From positions 2,810,924 through 2,874,923 of the forward strand of contig OZ020616.1 of NCBI GenBank assembly GCA_963971575.1: a stretch of 64,000 bases of DNA, written 5' to 3'. A program made the translations under genes and the position numbers. Positions 31,857-46,800 of the stretch are shown one piece after another. Source of the stretch: Liopterus haemorrhoidalis (Eukaryota > Arthropoda > Insecta > Coleoptera > Dytiscidae). The notes below the pieces were generated by a model, which searched no databases, was not told the DNA's origin, and saw nothing but the letters and a program-made list of their open reading frames with translations. Positions within the stretch are counted from its first letter, which is position 1; each line of letters opens with the position of its first letter.

Positions 31857-33135
31857 AACAAAGGATACGAAAATAGGAATAAAAAATACAAAATTTAAAA
31901 CCAACAGTTATATTTATTAGAAAGTATTTTTGTGTATAGATACATTTAATATAGAAATATCATGCTTATGAGTCACAAAACGCCAATACGCATTATTAAT
32001 ATATTTAAATTCATTTCAACTAAATAATGGCATAAAATATAACTTTATAAATTAAAACTTTTACTATGTAATATCCCAGAATATAATATTTGCACCATAC
32101 ATAAAATGTGCGTACATAAAAACCCATTTATAATTTATATACAGCATATAAAATTTTAGATAAATAAACAACAAATCTTAACTAAAATAAAAAATATTCA
32201 AATAGAAAATAATACATTTCAGTTACGGCAAGAGTTTTTCGTTTATATCAATCTAGTCGTCTACTACCAGGAAAATCCTTGAGATATGGAAATAAATAAT
32301 AATCACTTGGCGTAAGATCGAAACTGATGATGGATGCGGGAAAATGTCCCATATTGGTCAAGTATATACAATATGTTCTAGATAGCCATGGAATTTATTT
32401 ATTTTTAAATTAGGTTGGCAATAGAACTCTCCAGTAACGTTTAACTGACATTTGACGTGCTAGTTTGAGGTTATATTCCAAATATATTTGTAAAAAGATA
32501 TATTTGTATTATAATTATTGAAAAGTAAACATTATGAACACAAGCACCGAAAGTAAATGCTTAAAAACGATAAACAAAACATAATTACCAACTATTTTTT
32601 TTTTTTTAAATCAAATAAACCATATTAGTGTCGTCACATTCATGTGCTGCCATCTGATAGCGGAATCCTTTGAAAGTTTTTAGCTGGTTTAAAATACACG
32701 TGACATTACTTTTGTTAACTTAATTTCATGAATATTTTCAATTTTGGAGCAAAAAATATGTATTTTTGATAAGTATATATAATCCGTCTCAATTTGTAAT
32801 ACGAAACTAGATCTGGTTACTTTGGTGACTGTTGTGGTGTAAACAGACTTTGGCGTATCCGTGTGAACCAATACTATGACAATATTATAAATGTATTGTC
32901 AATATACAACATAAAAAATGAACTTTCACTGTTAGTTCCGTATTACAAAATGAGACAGATAATACTAATATATACAGTCCAGATACTTTATATTATAGAA
33001 TAATAATTTTATAAACATATAAATAAGGATTCGAAGATATATTTATAGGTTACGTTTTTAAATAATATGAAAATATCTTTAGTATTTATTTGATTAACAC
33101 TGAGTAATCATTAATATTTTGTTTTAGAATGCATA
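31857..33135. other. AT-rich intergenic DNA, no gene recognised
   Basis: This stretch lies between the minisatellite and the downstream end of cytochrome b5. Only short frames occur, none conserved that I can recognise. Confidence 0.5.
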
Positions 33136-33270
33136 ATGGTGTATTGTTTTGTTCCAAATTGTAACCATTACAGCTACATTCTTAATTGCAATTTTTTTCG
33201 ATTTTTGACAGATAAAAATGAAAAACAATAATGGATAAAATAAGAACATATTGTTCCTTCAAACCATTTA
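33136..33270 (+). pseudogene. THAP-domain N-terminus, degenerate
   Basis: ATG at 33136 gives MVYCFVPNCNHY and then CNFFRFLTDKNEKQ, matching a THAP start with its first two Cys and the FRFP-like block. In-frame TAA codons interrupt at WIK and no C-x2-H pair follows. This is probably a relic of a THAP-bearing transposon or gene. Confidence 0.5.
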
Positions 33271-33510
33271 GATATGGCACACACACTTATTGCTATGTTA
33301 CTTGCCACAATAACGATTATTAACGTAATTTTTTATTATACAAAATAATATTGTTCTGCAAAAATAATGACATTAAATTATAATGTATAAAATAAGAATT
33401 TTAATAAATAAATATTGACTTGTAGTTTTGATGTGAAGCATTTTCTTTGAAAGCTTAATTTATACTTCCAAAATACATTTTAACAAAAAAACAACTAAAT
33501 TTAAATAAAA

Positions 33511-33621
33511 ATCCAACCGCGAGGCGGCAGCACTGAATCCCATTTTGTGACGTAGACTTTCATTTTTTATTTACGAATCCAACCGCGAGGCGTCAGCACT
33601 GAATCCCATTTTGTGACGTAG
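33511..33621. repeat. 45-bp direct duplication
   Basis: ATCCAACCGCGAGGCGGCAG through TTTTGTGACGTAG at 33511-33555 recurs at 33577-33621 with one difference (GGCGG/GGCGT). A 21-base spacer lies between. Confidence 0.9.
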
Positions 33622-33689
33622 TTACTAATATGGTCTATTCAAGGCCTACTAGATAACTTTCGTTTTTTTTTTGTCATATTGTATAGGGT

Positions 33690-33845
33690 ATTCTGTTTAA
33701 GCGGATCTAAATGGTTTTTTATTTTTGTTGTCACGAGTTGATTTTTTAACGATTGATCTAGGCGTTTGCTAAATAAAATTATCAAAATCCTCATTTATAA
33801 GTTCAATATTAATTTTCAAAATCTAGTTCCGCTTAAACCAAAGAT
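33690..33845. mobile_element. short inverted-repeat element (CTGTTTAAGCGGATCTA ends)
   Basis: Left CTGTTTAAGCGGATCTAAAT and right AAATCTAGTTCCGCTTAAAC are complementary with mismatches. The terminal part resembles the CAGTCTGTTCC...GGCGGAACTAAA element family at 34839, 44689 and 60643. Confidence 0.55.
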
Positions 33846-34358
33846 TATACAATAAAATGACACTGGATAGTGATACTGCCAAAGTTTTTTTTTTAATTTT
33901 CATGGGTTTGTAGACGATTTTTTTTTTTTTCGATCATACTGTATAGAATTGTCTTCACATTTTATCTTTCTCAGAATTGAACATTTACAGAAATGTGGCC
34001 GTAGGAAAAATGTTGTATACAATGCGTGGATTATCATACAATAATATGACATTTTACGCACTCGTTGTATAAATGACTATTATTAAGACATGTTGTTTAT
34101 TACAAATGAATTAATATAAATATCAATTATTAATTAATAATGATATATTTTATAAAAATTAACATTAAATAAGAGCTTGCAAAGTTTTGCAGTATTTGTG
34201 ACATCAAGACTTTTAAAATTATGATCACTTTTTTCATAATATAAATGCATTTATCATTTGGATTAAAGGAAGAAAAATGAAACGATTTCTTGCACCATTA
34301 AAATAAAGTTTTAATAAAATCGAAATATTAAAATTTCAAATTTTGTAAATAATATATT

Positions 34359-34364
34359 TTTATT
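34359..34364 (-). terminator. cytochrome b5 polyadenylation signal candidate
   Basis: AATAAA on the minus strand lies about 73 bases past the cytochrome b5 stop. Other AATAAA hexamers exist further on, so the true end is uncertain. Confidence 0.45.
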
Positions 34365-34436
34365 TAAAATGTACTTTCGGTCTTGTAAATATACAGATAA
34401 ACTTGCGACTTAGCATCCTGTAGTACGGATTAATGA

Positions 34437-37400
34437 CTAATGGAAATAAAAACGGTATAAAATAGTAGCCAAAATGCCGAGTGCTATGGGTACCAGCCAT
34501 TGCCTTAACGAGCTGAAACAAAACAAAAATATAGTTAATTATTTTATTTTTTCACTTCGCTGTTATTTGGTCATAATACCTATACTTCATTTTTTTAAAG
34601 AACGAAGTGTGGGTAAGATAGGAGCTATTTCGATCTTGTTTTTAATTGGGTAAGAAAGTGAAAAAGTTTACACTGTAGAAAAATAGATTTCTGTCTCAAC
34701 TTATTCTATTTGTCTCTGTTATTTTAACCCAAATTTGTAAACATAGGCGTACAAACTAAGTTTAAAGTGAATATATTACTATAGTCGGATTGCTGATAGG
34801 TGACTGTTCGTTGCTACAAGTATCGATATACAATACTACAGTCTGTTCCAAACGGTTAGACGGAACTAAATGGGAATTTCGTTCTTTTAGGTTGTCACGA
34901 GAAGGGACCTTGCTTGGGTTATTTCATTTTTCACGTTGGAATGTCAAAATTTAAAATTCCAACAATGAAACCATGGAAACGAATGAAATGTCAAAATTAA
35001 TTTTTTTTTACATGTTTTAATGACAAAAAAATAAATAAATGGGAAATTTGTATTAAGAATGACACAAAAAATATAAATATAAAGAAAATGACATTTTAAA
35101 ATGATATTAACCTTAACCAAAAAATGTTTATTGTAAGTATGATTTACAAAGCTTAAACAAAACGGCCGAAAAGCACGATTTAAACGATGAAAGTAACTAG
35201 ATTGTAAAATTTAGTTCCGCCTAACCGTTTGGAACAGAGTTTATATGCTTTTTCTGTCTATACTGCAAACTCACCTTCGAACGCACTATAGTTAAAAAAT
35301 TTGGCGCACAGCAACAAAGGCTATGATGACTACACTACATATTAAAAACAATAAATTAAACAATCAATAAAATTACGCATACTCAATAAAAGAAATCTTG
35401 TACAAACACGACAGACGGACAGACCGACAGACATCATGCTAAAAATAGTCAAAACGTTATGTAGGGACCTCAATTCGTGGAGATTCGTGGAGGTGACGTA
35501 AGAAATTAAATTGCTTACGTTGGTTGTACACAGTTCAATTTATTGCTCAATTTTTTTTTGTCAATTTATTGATAAACTTGAAAATAAAAATATCACTTTA
35601 TACATATCAATTTATTTATAAATTTTTTGAAAACTTTTACATTACCAACTGTAAAACATGTTGACATGTTTATCAAAATGAAAATATTGAAAAATCTCAA
35701 AATTACGAGCTGTGAACAAAAACAAAAGAAATAACCTAGATTATGGTGAATTAAAACGTTTGCGGTTCTTTCTAATTTGAAAACGAAACACGTAACCTAT
35801 ACATTTCTAGGTTATGCTACAACTAAACAGTTGGAAATTACTAAATAGAAATATACCCAGAATTCCCTAAAAAATTTATGCAAAATAGAACTTGCTCTAT
35901 TTACAAAATTAATTGATCAATTTTTTCATTAATAAATTGTTCTATTTTTTGGTGAAATTTGAACACTTTACACACATCAATAAATTGAGGATCAATTTTT
36001 TCAATTTATTTAACAATAAATCCACGAGAAAATAAATACTTATTTTCTTTTGTACGCCGGCTTAAGAAATTATTTCATGCCATGCTATTTTGCAGTACTA
36101 ATCATTGTAAATCAAAAGTATTTTTAAAAGCAAATATTGAAAAACTTGTACCTTTTTTGATTATCATCGGCCGATGTATTCCAGTTAATATTTGATTTTT
36201 CATTTACAGGCTTTCTTTCAGCTTCGACAATTTCACCGATTTTATATTTGACCATCAACTCTCTCGCATCACTGGAATGGCCGACATCTTCAAATGCTTC
36301 ACTTGCATCTCTTCCTGCCTGTTCTAATAGTACTTCTTCACCACCAGGATGCTGAAAATAAAAACACAATTAATGAAAAGTAAAAATATATCGACGCGAT
36401 TAAAGTAAAAATTGTCCAATACTAAATATCTACGAACCATATATCTTTGGTAGAAAATAATTTAAATTATAAACTACATGTTGCCAATATATTTACGCGA
36501 ATAGCTGTACAAGATTTCAATTCGTATAAAAAATAGGCTTCAGCATGCGGGAAGATTTTCTCAATACGTTATTACAAACCAGACTTTCATAGGAAAAAAC
36601 ATATATGTTTTCAAATTCAAATACACATTTCATCAATTTTATTAATAAAATACCTTCAACTGTAGGTTTTTCAATTCAGTTTTGGTCTGAAATCGTCTTC
36701 TGAATAGTAGAAATATGAATAAACATCTTTTATCGTCTGATAAAACCTGTCCGTGCCGATCAAAGGTGACTTTGATTCGACACGGATTCGAGGAAAAAAT
36801 GCATGATTTTTATCAATAAAAATTAGTCAGTACCCCCTGTCGAAATAAAATTAAGCCTAAGCACTAAAAAAATATCACCCGGATAACACGGCGGTTCATT
36901 TTCCTCTCTCTGCGTTACCGGAAAAATGAAAATACACCAAAAGTTGAATAAAACATACATACCCACTTGTACAATATAATAGTAGATTTTTATAACTTGC
37001 GCCCCAAAATGGCTCGCCCTGCGCAGCTTTAGTTAAGGCACTAGTATAATGACCATCTGTTAATTTTTGTTTGTTTTGAAATAATTTATGGAAGTATTCT
37101 TTTAATGTCAAATTTGAAATCGTCCTACTTACATATATAAATGGTTCATTAATTTTTTCTTGAACTTTGGTTAATTTAATGGCCGGTAATATGTAATACA
37201 AGGAATAATGAGCATTGATTACATATTCATATATTTCCTTATTGTGTATATTGTTCACGTGTCAAATGAACCTTGTACCTCAAAAAGTAGTAAATATTCA
37301 AATTTTTCTTTTTAATCGAGTTTAAAAGAATACTATAAACATCAAGGGTACTCATTAATATTTATGCAAGATCTTAGAAACATAGAAACTTCGTATATGG

Positions 37401-40400
37401 AGCGAAAATTTTTACTTGCAATTTCTCAGGCTAGCGGAAAAAGTACGTAGGTCAAATTCTCATTTATGATTTTTTGATACATTTTTATTGGTTTTTCATC
37501 TATACTTTTTATCAGATGAACAGTCATTGCAAGGTTTTTGAAAAAAGTGTTACAAAATGAATACAAACACGGCAAATAAATGTACGTTATTAAATGGTGT
37601 GTACTTTAACCTCTCAAATGATTTGCGATTGTCGAAACCTTGAGAAGCAATTGTCTAAAATAATATAAAGACATTTTTAAACTAACAAACTAAATAAGTA
37701 CTCCATAAATACCATCATATTTTACACGTGAACGAGTGAGCTAAAACTTACGTTTTATTTTCAAAAATATAAAATTTTATTATAATAAAAATGCCGAAAG
37801 CAATTATAGTATTTCCAAAATGAAATGGCCAGTCTTGTTAATAAGCATAACAAATCAGTAATAGGGGAAACTTTTTAAGATCGCAGCGCCGTATGCGGCA
37901 AAACTGGAACACTCGAAAGCCACATTAAACTGTTACTGGTGTATATGTTTACATGGTGAAAATGAACACGAGTTGTATTTTTCCTGTTTTCCGAGCTTTT
38001 TTTTAATTTAAAGGTAATCTACGATTTACAAGATATGTAATAATATACTATTCTAAAGAAATTTCAAGGATATTTTTAGTTCTTCATTGTATTTTTAATT
38101 CTTTTTGACTGTCTGTCAATATAATAACAACTAAAATATGGTAAATATATTAGTAAAAATTAATATCTCTGCCTGAAAAAGTAGAAGGGCCTTTTAATAT
38201 ATCAACTAATGATTTAGCCAAATTTTGGGTGCGATAAATGCTTTTTTTCAGTCTTTTTTTGGACGTAAAAAATCACTTTCCATAAAATGCAACGAGCAAA
38301 CATGCATGCATGGGCCTGGATTTTTGCCCATTTTTAGTTTTTGAGTCCATAAAAACCTACGATCCACTTTCTCTCTGCCTCCAAACGTCGTTTCAATTGA
38401 TATTTTTTTCGATTTAGGTAAATTATGGAATGTTTAAGAAGGATTCTTCATTATTCACGATTTACATTGCGGCACACAACAAAATTGATTGTTTTTTTTC
38501 CCATGATACACAAAAATAAAACACAAACAACACAAAAACACGTATTTCTCCATTGAACAAAACAAAACAATGTGGCTTTCGTATCTTTCACAAATTGCCA
38601 CCAGATGTCAGGGCGCTTAGGAAGTTTCCCCTATGGGTTTATGGCAGTAATCTTACGACTTATTACTGTAAAAAGAATATAAGGGGTATTAAGGGAATTT
38701 TAAATTTAAATCGAATAGATGTAACACTAGTTCAATTGAAGTTTCTTAAAAACCATTAAGGATATTTTCCAAATTTATTTCCAAATTTCCAAATTTTAGG
38801 GGTTGTTATACTTGTTTATTATTTCGTTTTCAACGTTCATACCGTGCATACACCAACAAAATGGCTCTTTGGTGACCATCTGATTTTGCAGAAATTGCTA
38901 AGTTCTGTAAAGAAAATAGTGAATCTGTGCAAGGTGATTTGGAGTGCGAAAATGTGGACGTGGCTACTAAAGAAAAATGTCATTTGTCAGAAGATTGCAA
39001 AGTTCTGATACTGAACGTTAGTTTCGGAAGGTAATGACAAACCTATACTTAGAACTGCGGAATTAACTAGTTGAATAATTCAACGTATCATTGTTCGTGT
39101 TTTAAACCCTATAGAACTAATATGGAGCCAAGTAAAAGGTAATGTGCGCCGGAAAAATACAACACCGACAGAAAGTGACACTAGAACAATTAGTTAAAGA
39201 TGAAACAGTAGAAAAAAATGTGTCGAACATGTAAAGACAATTGAAACAATTTTTTATTAATCCATCAAATAAATCGTCCATAATTATTAATTTAAATGGC
39301 AGTGTTAGTGACACAAACTCTGATAGTGATATAAACAATGATAATAGTGATAATGATTAATATTTTAATAATTTTAAATTACCATAAATTGACAAGCTCA
39401 AAAAAAGAATAATTTTTGTTTGTGCAAATTTGCAAGTATTTAATATAGACCATACAGACTAAAAAAAAAAACGATTTTTAAACATGCCTATATTTATAAT
39501 TCAAATATAGCCTGATAAAAATGTGAAGGAATGTCATATGAGTATATACAGTTCATTCTAAACAGCATATAAGAAAACACATTTATTTTAAATAATTATT
39601 ACGGACCTGGCAACTATTTTTAACAGAACTATAAACTCAGCAGGTATAATGGTTATACTGTCAGTGATTATTGGAATCAGAAAGTGAGGGTGGCCATTTC
39701 ATTTTGGAAATACTATACCAGCCACACCCAAAAGATGTTTTTGCCCAGTGGCGACGCTAGTGGGGGTCGGGGGTGCATAAGAATTACTCTGGCCCCCAGT
39801 TGCCTCTGACATTAAATATGTCATAAGCAGGTATAAAAATCACATGACATATTTAAAAAACCCGGCCAGAGGAAATTTAAAGCCTCAAAAAGAGGACATG
39901 TCCGGGGAAAATAGAACGTATGGTAACCCTAATTTACTGTCAAGTAATTATAGAAAATCATTTCCAACGGCAATCAACTGTACACAAAAAAAGTTAAATT
40001 TAGCCTTTCAATTAAAATTTTTTACTTGTAAAAACCAATATGCTACTTGATATATTTCTGATTAAAACTTTTAATATTTCACTCAACTATTTTCAAATGG
40101 TATTTAAAATTAACTTTTTTCGTGATTGTTTAATTGTTAAATTGTATATTGCTGTAGGCTACTTCAAATGAACTTTGTCATTTCCACATGTACTTCACTC
40201 TTAATCATTTGAATCATATACTTTTATAATAACTTTTGAACTGAAATCTACATCGCACAAAAAATGATGTATTAAACACGTGACTCAGTTCTGATACACA
40301 TGTTTATTTCATTATTTATTACTTTAGAAAAAATAAAATGAAAAGGTTACAATAACTGGAACTGAATGTTCAACATAACATTCTTCCTACATAACAATTT

Positions 40401-43400
40401 TCTTTTCTTTTTTTCCTTTCAGATAAACATTTCAACCCTTGGAGATACACTACCGCTCAAAAGTTTGGAAGCAGTCGAGTTTTTGTTAAAAAAACATAGA
40501 GGAAAAATAATTTCAAACCTTTATTCACAATATAATTAACAATTACATTAAATTAAACTTTTACCAACTATAATCTGTCAATATTGTCTTAATTACACAA
40601 AAGCTTTATTTATATTTTTGATTCATCAAATTGTCCACCTTTATTTTTAATCACAGCTGCGCAAATTTGGGGCATTCTATTTATTAATTTAGCAAAATAT
40701 TCGCTATCTAATAAGTACCATTCTGTATACAGATACTCCCACATCTGTGTAGCACTACTTGGAGATCTACTTTTAACTCTTCTATCCAACTCGTCCCAAA
40801 CTAGCTCAATTGGTGACAAATCAGGTGATTGGGATGGCCATACCATAATTTCTATAAGTTTTTCATGTTTTTTCTCATTCAAATAGGACATACACAATTT
40901 TGATGCATGTTTCAGATCATTATCCTGTTGTAATATGAAATTTGGTCCAATAATTTCATTTCCAGAAGGCAAAGCATGATCCTGCAAAATTTGTAAATAT
41001 CCTTTTTTGTTAAGTTTGCCATCTATTTGTACTAATTTTCCTGGCTTATTATTCCCGAAACATCCCCAAACCATTACGTTACCTCCACCATGTTTAATTG
41101 TTGGCAATGTACACTCTGGCAAAGCCCTTTCGTTCTTAGATCGTCGGACAAATACTCTTCTGTTAGCACCAAAAATTTGAAATTTGGATTCGTCCGTCCA
41201 GAGTACATTTTTCCGTTCTTCAAGTGTCCAATCTCTATGAGTTTTAGCCCAAACCAACCTGTTTTTCTTATGTTGTTTTGTTAATTTCGGTTTTTTAGCT
41301 GCTACACATCCTCGGAGACCGGCAGAGTACAGTCGTCTTTTAGCTGTTGAAACTGACACTTTACTTGGACGAATTTCATTTAATTTCGCTGCAATTTGGG
41401 AGGCTGTTAAACGACGATTTCGCTTTGATGTTACTTTTATAAATTGATCTTAGGCTTTTGTTGTAATTTTGGGTCTCCCACTACGTTTTCTGTCTTGATT
41501 ACTGTTGGTTTCTTGTTGCTTTTTAATGTATAATGAACCCCTTTTGCAGAGCGTCCATTGTCTTTAAACATAAAAAAGTAGTTATATCGTACAAATTCGA
41601 TTAAAAACATATAAAAGTATATTGACTTGTTAAAAATGAAGAAAATATATCATAAACATCGATTTCATCGATATATATTGACATTATTTTCAATTTTTCG
41701 AAAAAAAATTAACTGCTTCCAAACTTTTGAGCGGTAGTGTATGTTATGGAGCAATTTAGCACACCCCAAAGAACCAAAATCGTATAATTTCAATTGATAT
41801 TTTTTTCGATTTAGATAAATTATGGAATGTTTAAGAGGAATTCTTCCTTATTCACGATTTACATTGCGGCACACAATAAAATTGATTGTTTTATCTATTA
41901 TTCACAAAAATAAAACACAAACAACAAAAAAACAAGTATTTCTCCATTGAACAAAACAAAACAATGTTATTCTCGTATCTTCCGCAAATTGCCACCAGAT
42001 GTCAGGGCGCCTAGGAAGTTTCCCCTATTAGAGAAAAAGAACTACTCCATTTGCCCAGTTCTGCATTTTAATGTTTAAACGGACTATACATTTATATAAG
42101 GTTCAAAATGTTGTGACAGGATGACAAGAAATGTAAGGCGAACAATATTTTTCTTACCAAACATACTGATAAGTAATATTACTTAATTATCCTAATACAT
42201 AATAATTAGACACGTAATAATTTAGATAAATTATTGCATGACAGTGTATGACACAGTATATGATAATTGCGCTATGCAATTTGTAGCTGTCTGTACTACT
42301 AGATTAACCAACAAAATTTTATTTTAAAACAATAATACAAAATGATGACAAGGTTTTCGCAAAAAAATGTTTCAAAAAAATGTTGTGTCAACCTAAATCC
42401 CAGAAAGGTTTGGTAAAGCGGTAAATATCACAATTAGAATTAAAGGCTCTAATATGTTCCACGGAATAAAAAGTATGCGGCAATATCTGCAAGAGTGAAG
42501 AGGATAGTTGAAGATTTCCAAAATCGAAATATGATTGATTTCTTGAGAGGTATTAGTTATAAATTTGAATTTTAAAGAAAAGTTTATTTTAAATTTTAAG
42601 TGATTGATATATGTACTATTTTGGTTTTATAGTTTCACGAACATTTTTTTTATAAATACATTTTTCAAAAGATATTTTTTAATAAATACAGTGTGATTGA
42701 TTGTAATATTATAGGTATATTAATATAAGTACTAAGTTATTACCCGTCAACAATGACGGATTTATAATATAAAAATTTCAATTGTTTGTATGTGTATTTA
42801 GTTTTATTTTTTAACGTATCTTAATTTAATCGCTGATCAGCGAATCAGGGGACAGGATTTCACCCGTTAGCCAATCACGGGAGAGGGTGTCACCTGTCAG
42901 CCAATCAAGAGACAGGGTGTCCCCAGTTAGCCAATATTGAGAACCTTAAGAAAAATTGACATCATAATGTTACCCACACTACACACAGACACTTGCTAAT
43001 TATATAGTTAGATTATTTATTCATGAACTTTTTAAGATGGGAAAATGATTAATTTTTACTCAGTACATTACTTTTATATTGTTAAAACCAAAAATAATTT
43101 AATTTAATTACACAGTTTACTGAACGTATATAAGTTACCTTCCGTTTTACGTGAAACAATGTACTGCTAATTTTTAACTTGTAATATTAAAATAAATCCT
43201 TTTTAAAAAGACAACTCCAGTAACGATAAATATCATTTATATATCAATAAAAAAAGATGCTTAATATACATAATTTTTCTTTCCTATTTCTCCTCACTTT
43301 TTTTCGATTATCCGGATTTTTGCTATAAAAGCAATAACTAATAACTTTCATTTGAGACATTTTTTGATAAAAAAAAAATTCGAATAATTTCTGTAAAATA

Positions 43401-43767
43401 TTTTTAAATTTTTCTAAGTCTCAATTTTTTCATACTTTTATGTAACGTTTCCATGGTCATGATAAATAATATCTTTGTTAGAAAATATTAGGTCAAGTTA
43501 TTTCTACTCTGCTGCTAGAATGTATTTTATACAAGTAGTTTACGATGGCGGTCGGTCCTGTGGTGGCCACAGCTGATTTTTTCGAAATATTTTTCTGTTG
43601 TGAAATATTCACAAAAATCTTAAAATCGAAACGAGTAAACTCCCATTTTTAGTCAACCAATTTTTACCAAAAGTTGATCAACTCGTGCCATTGATGGCAG
43701 AAGCTTAAATATGAAGTTTAATAAAAATCCTTTCAGCCGAATTTGCTCTGCACGTGTACACAAACGG

Positions 43768-43853
<86 letters not shown>

Positions 43854-46800
43854 GGACGGACGGACAGACGGACAGACAGACAGACAGACGGACAGACAGA
43901 CAGACGGACGGACAGACAGACCAACAGACATCATGCTATAAATAGTCAAAACGTTATGTAGGGACCTCAATTCGTGGAGATCCATCGAAATCTCGAAACG
44001 TCAAAATTGGTATGATCACAATACCTCCCTTATATATGTTGACGGTCGGTAAAAAGAGGATTGATAGAATCTTTAAAGCAATCTTTAAGTTGTGTTTTTT
44101 TGAAAAGGTGGGAAATTTTATCTGAAATAGTTCCATAATAAGTAAGCTCAAGTCTGTGAGCCCCTCCCCCGGGTGAACGCCTGGTAGAAATACGCACTTC
44201 ACAAAAAATTTTAATGAAATAATGATATTTTACATTTGGTACATTTATTAATTAGAACAAGTTTTGTTTATTTAGTCCCGTTTTTTTCTGTATTTAGCAT
44301 CCTTGAATTATGGCATTGAAATAGTTTTGAAGAAAATATACTATCATTTTCATACATTATTGCTATAAATATATGTATTTTGAAAAATAAAAATAAACCA
44401 CAATACATAATTTTATCTCAAATTTTAAAACACGTAAATATTGTCTCATTTTGGGTTTTTTTTTTGCTTTTTACCCCAATATTGAACAATTGTTATACAA
44501 AAAAAAAATTATATACGTATTTAAATAAGATTCCTTGTTAACTTAATAATTATATTTAACAAAATCCTTGAAATTTATAAATAGAAAGCTGTAATTTTCG
44601 CTTGCTTCTACAAATTAGTGGTATTTTAATTTTCTTCTAATATTGTAATAACAGTTTATTTCTTCCTGGCACAGACACTAGGCAACTACAGTCTGTTCCA
44701 AACGATTAGGCGGAACTAAATGGGAATTTGTTCTTTTAGGTTGTCCCGAGAAGGGACCTTGCTTGGGTTATTTCATTTTTCACGTTGGAATGTCAAAATT
44801 TAAAATTCCAACAATGAAACCATGGATACAAATGACATATGTCAAAATTAAATTATTTTTTTACATATTTTAATGACAAAAAAGTAAATAAATGGGAAAT
44901 TTGTATTAAGAATAACACAAAAAAGTCAAAATATAAAGTAAATGACATTTTAAAATGATATTAACCTTAACCAAAAAATGTTTATATAAGTATGATTTAC
45001 AAAGCTTAAACAAAACGGCCGAAAAGCACGATTTAAACGATGAAAGTAACTAGATTGCAAAATCTAGTTCCGCCTAACCGTTTGGAACAGACTTAGGCAA
45101 CAAGTCGGTTACAATTAGTGTTGCCACTTCTTCCGGTATGACCCGGATACTCCGGGCTTAGAAAGCAGTGTCCGGGTTCTGGGTTTGAACATTATTTCTC
45201 CAAGTCGCCCAAAATGGAAAACATTTTAGCTATTTATGCACCAAAGGTGTTACTAAGATGATTACGACCGGAGTGACGTAATACAGCCCGAGGGATGGAT
45301 GTCGTTCGATGGGAGTAATCATCCAGTAACGCCAATTACATATTAATTTTGATAAGTTTTCACAGAACACTTATTCACCTTTTGTTTGGAAAACGATATT
45401 CTACAAAGTGAAAACATTTTGAACAATGTGCACAAGTCTTTTGGTACAAATCGGTCAACCGGAAGTGGAAGTTTACTTGTGTCATTTTTAAGTTATTTGC
45501 GAATGTTTCGTAACAGAGAAATATTTAAAAAATATATATTTGAAGAAAGTTGCTGTACAACATACAAAAGTACAAGAGTAAGAACTTTAATTTGAAATTT
45601 TTTTTTTGTTGTTTTCTTTTTCATTTAGCGAAATATTTTGTTTACTAAATTTACCTTGAGTGGGTTTTACACGATTCATTTTTTTTATCGATCAATTAAT
45701 TGAAAAAGTTGAGTTTTAATTTATTGATGTGTTCAAACTTCATCAATAAACTGAACAATTTATTGACGAAATTAATTGATCAATTTATTTAAAAAATAAA
45801 ACAAGTTCTATTTTTCATAAATTTTTTATGGAATTTTAGGTAAAGGCTATTCCAAACGTTAAGGCGGGCATAAATAGGAATTTCGCTCTTTTGTCACGAG
45901 ACGGGATCTTGCATGGGTTATTTCATGTTTGACGTTGGCATGTGAAAATTTAAAATTCCAACCGGTTAAACCATGGAAAAGAATGACATGTCAAAAATAA
46001 AATACTTTTTCACTTATTTTAATGACAAAAACAAAATGAGAAATTTGTATTAAGAAAGACACTAAAAATCAAAATATAAAGAAAATGACATTTTAAAATT
46101 ATATTAACCTTAACCAAAAAATGTTTATTGTAAGTATGATTTACAAAGCTTAAACAAAACGGCCAAAAAGCACGATTCTGTTAAAGCCTTTCCTGCTGTG
46201 GCAATTAGCCCGGACAATTTTTATTTGTGAAAAATTCCATGCCTGAACGCGACACCTTAGCTACGCAGAGCACATGTGTTACCACTACGCTACGCCGGTC
46301 GGCTAGTTATAAATTTTAAAAAATGTTAAAGATATCCTATTTGATTACGTATTCTGTGGTGGCGGTTAGTTTTGTGTTGACCACAGCCGATTTTTTTATA
46401 TTTATTTTACTAAGGCCCGGTCTTTCCACCTTCAGATAAAGTCCCAGGTAACTATCTGACAGATAAGGTTATTTGTAACTTCATCTGCTGAATAAATGTC
46501 AATAGCAGTCAGTGAATCCAATACGTCAGTCTCATTATCCGTTAGATAACTATCCGATAGATACATTTGTATAGAAAGAAGGGATGACATTTACTCAGCA
46601 GATGAAGTTACAAATAACCTTATCTGTCAGATAGTTACCTGGGACTTTATCTGAAGGTGGAAAAACCGGGCCTAAGACTACAAAAAAATCAAAACTAACA
46701 GAAGTGGGTATTTTAAATGCAAGCTTAAAACATTTCTTGTCATTTATCTTTAAAATGTGACATAATAATATAATATTGTACGATGTACAACATTATCTTT

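Noticed and set aside
36896..37258. 120-codon minus-strand frame in cytochrome b5 intron 1
   Set aside because: It starts at GTG, matches no family I recognise and lies in AT-rich intron DNA where chance frames of this size occur.
43653..43985. Frames of repeated Cys-Leu-Ser-Val or Thr-Asp-Arg-Gln residues
   Set aside because: These come from the CAGA/CGGA microsatellite; all frames are open and none is a gene.
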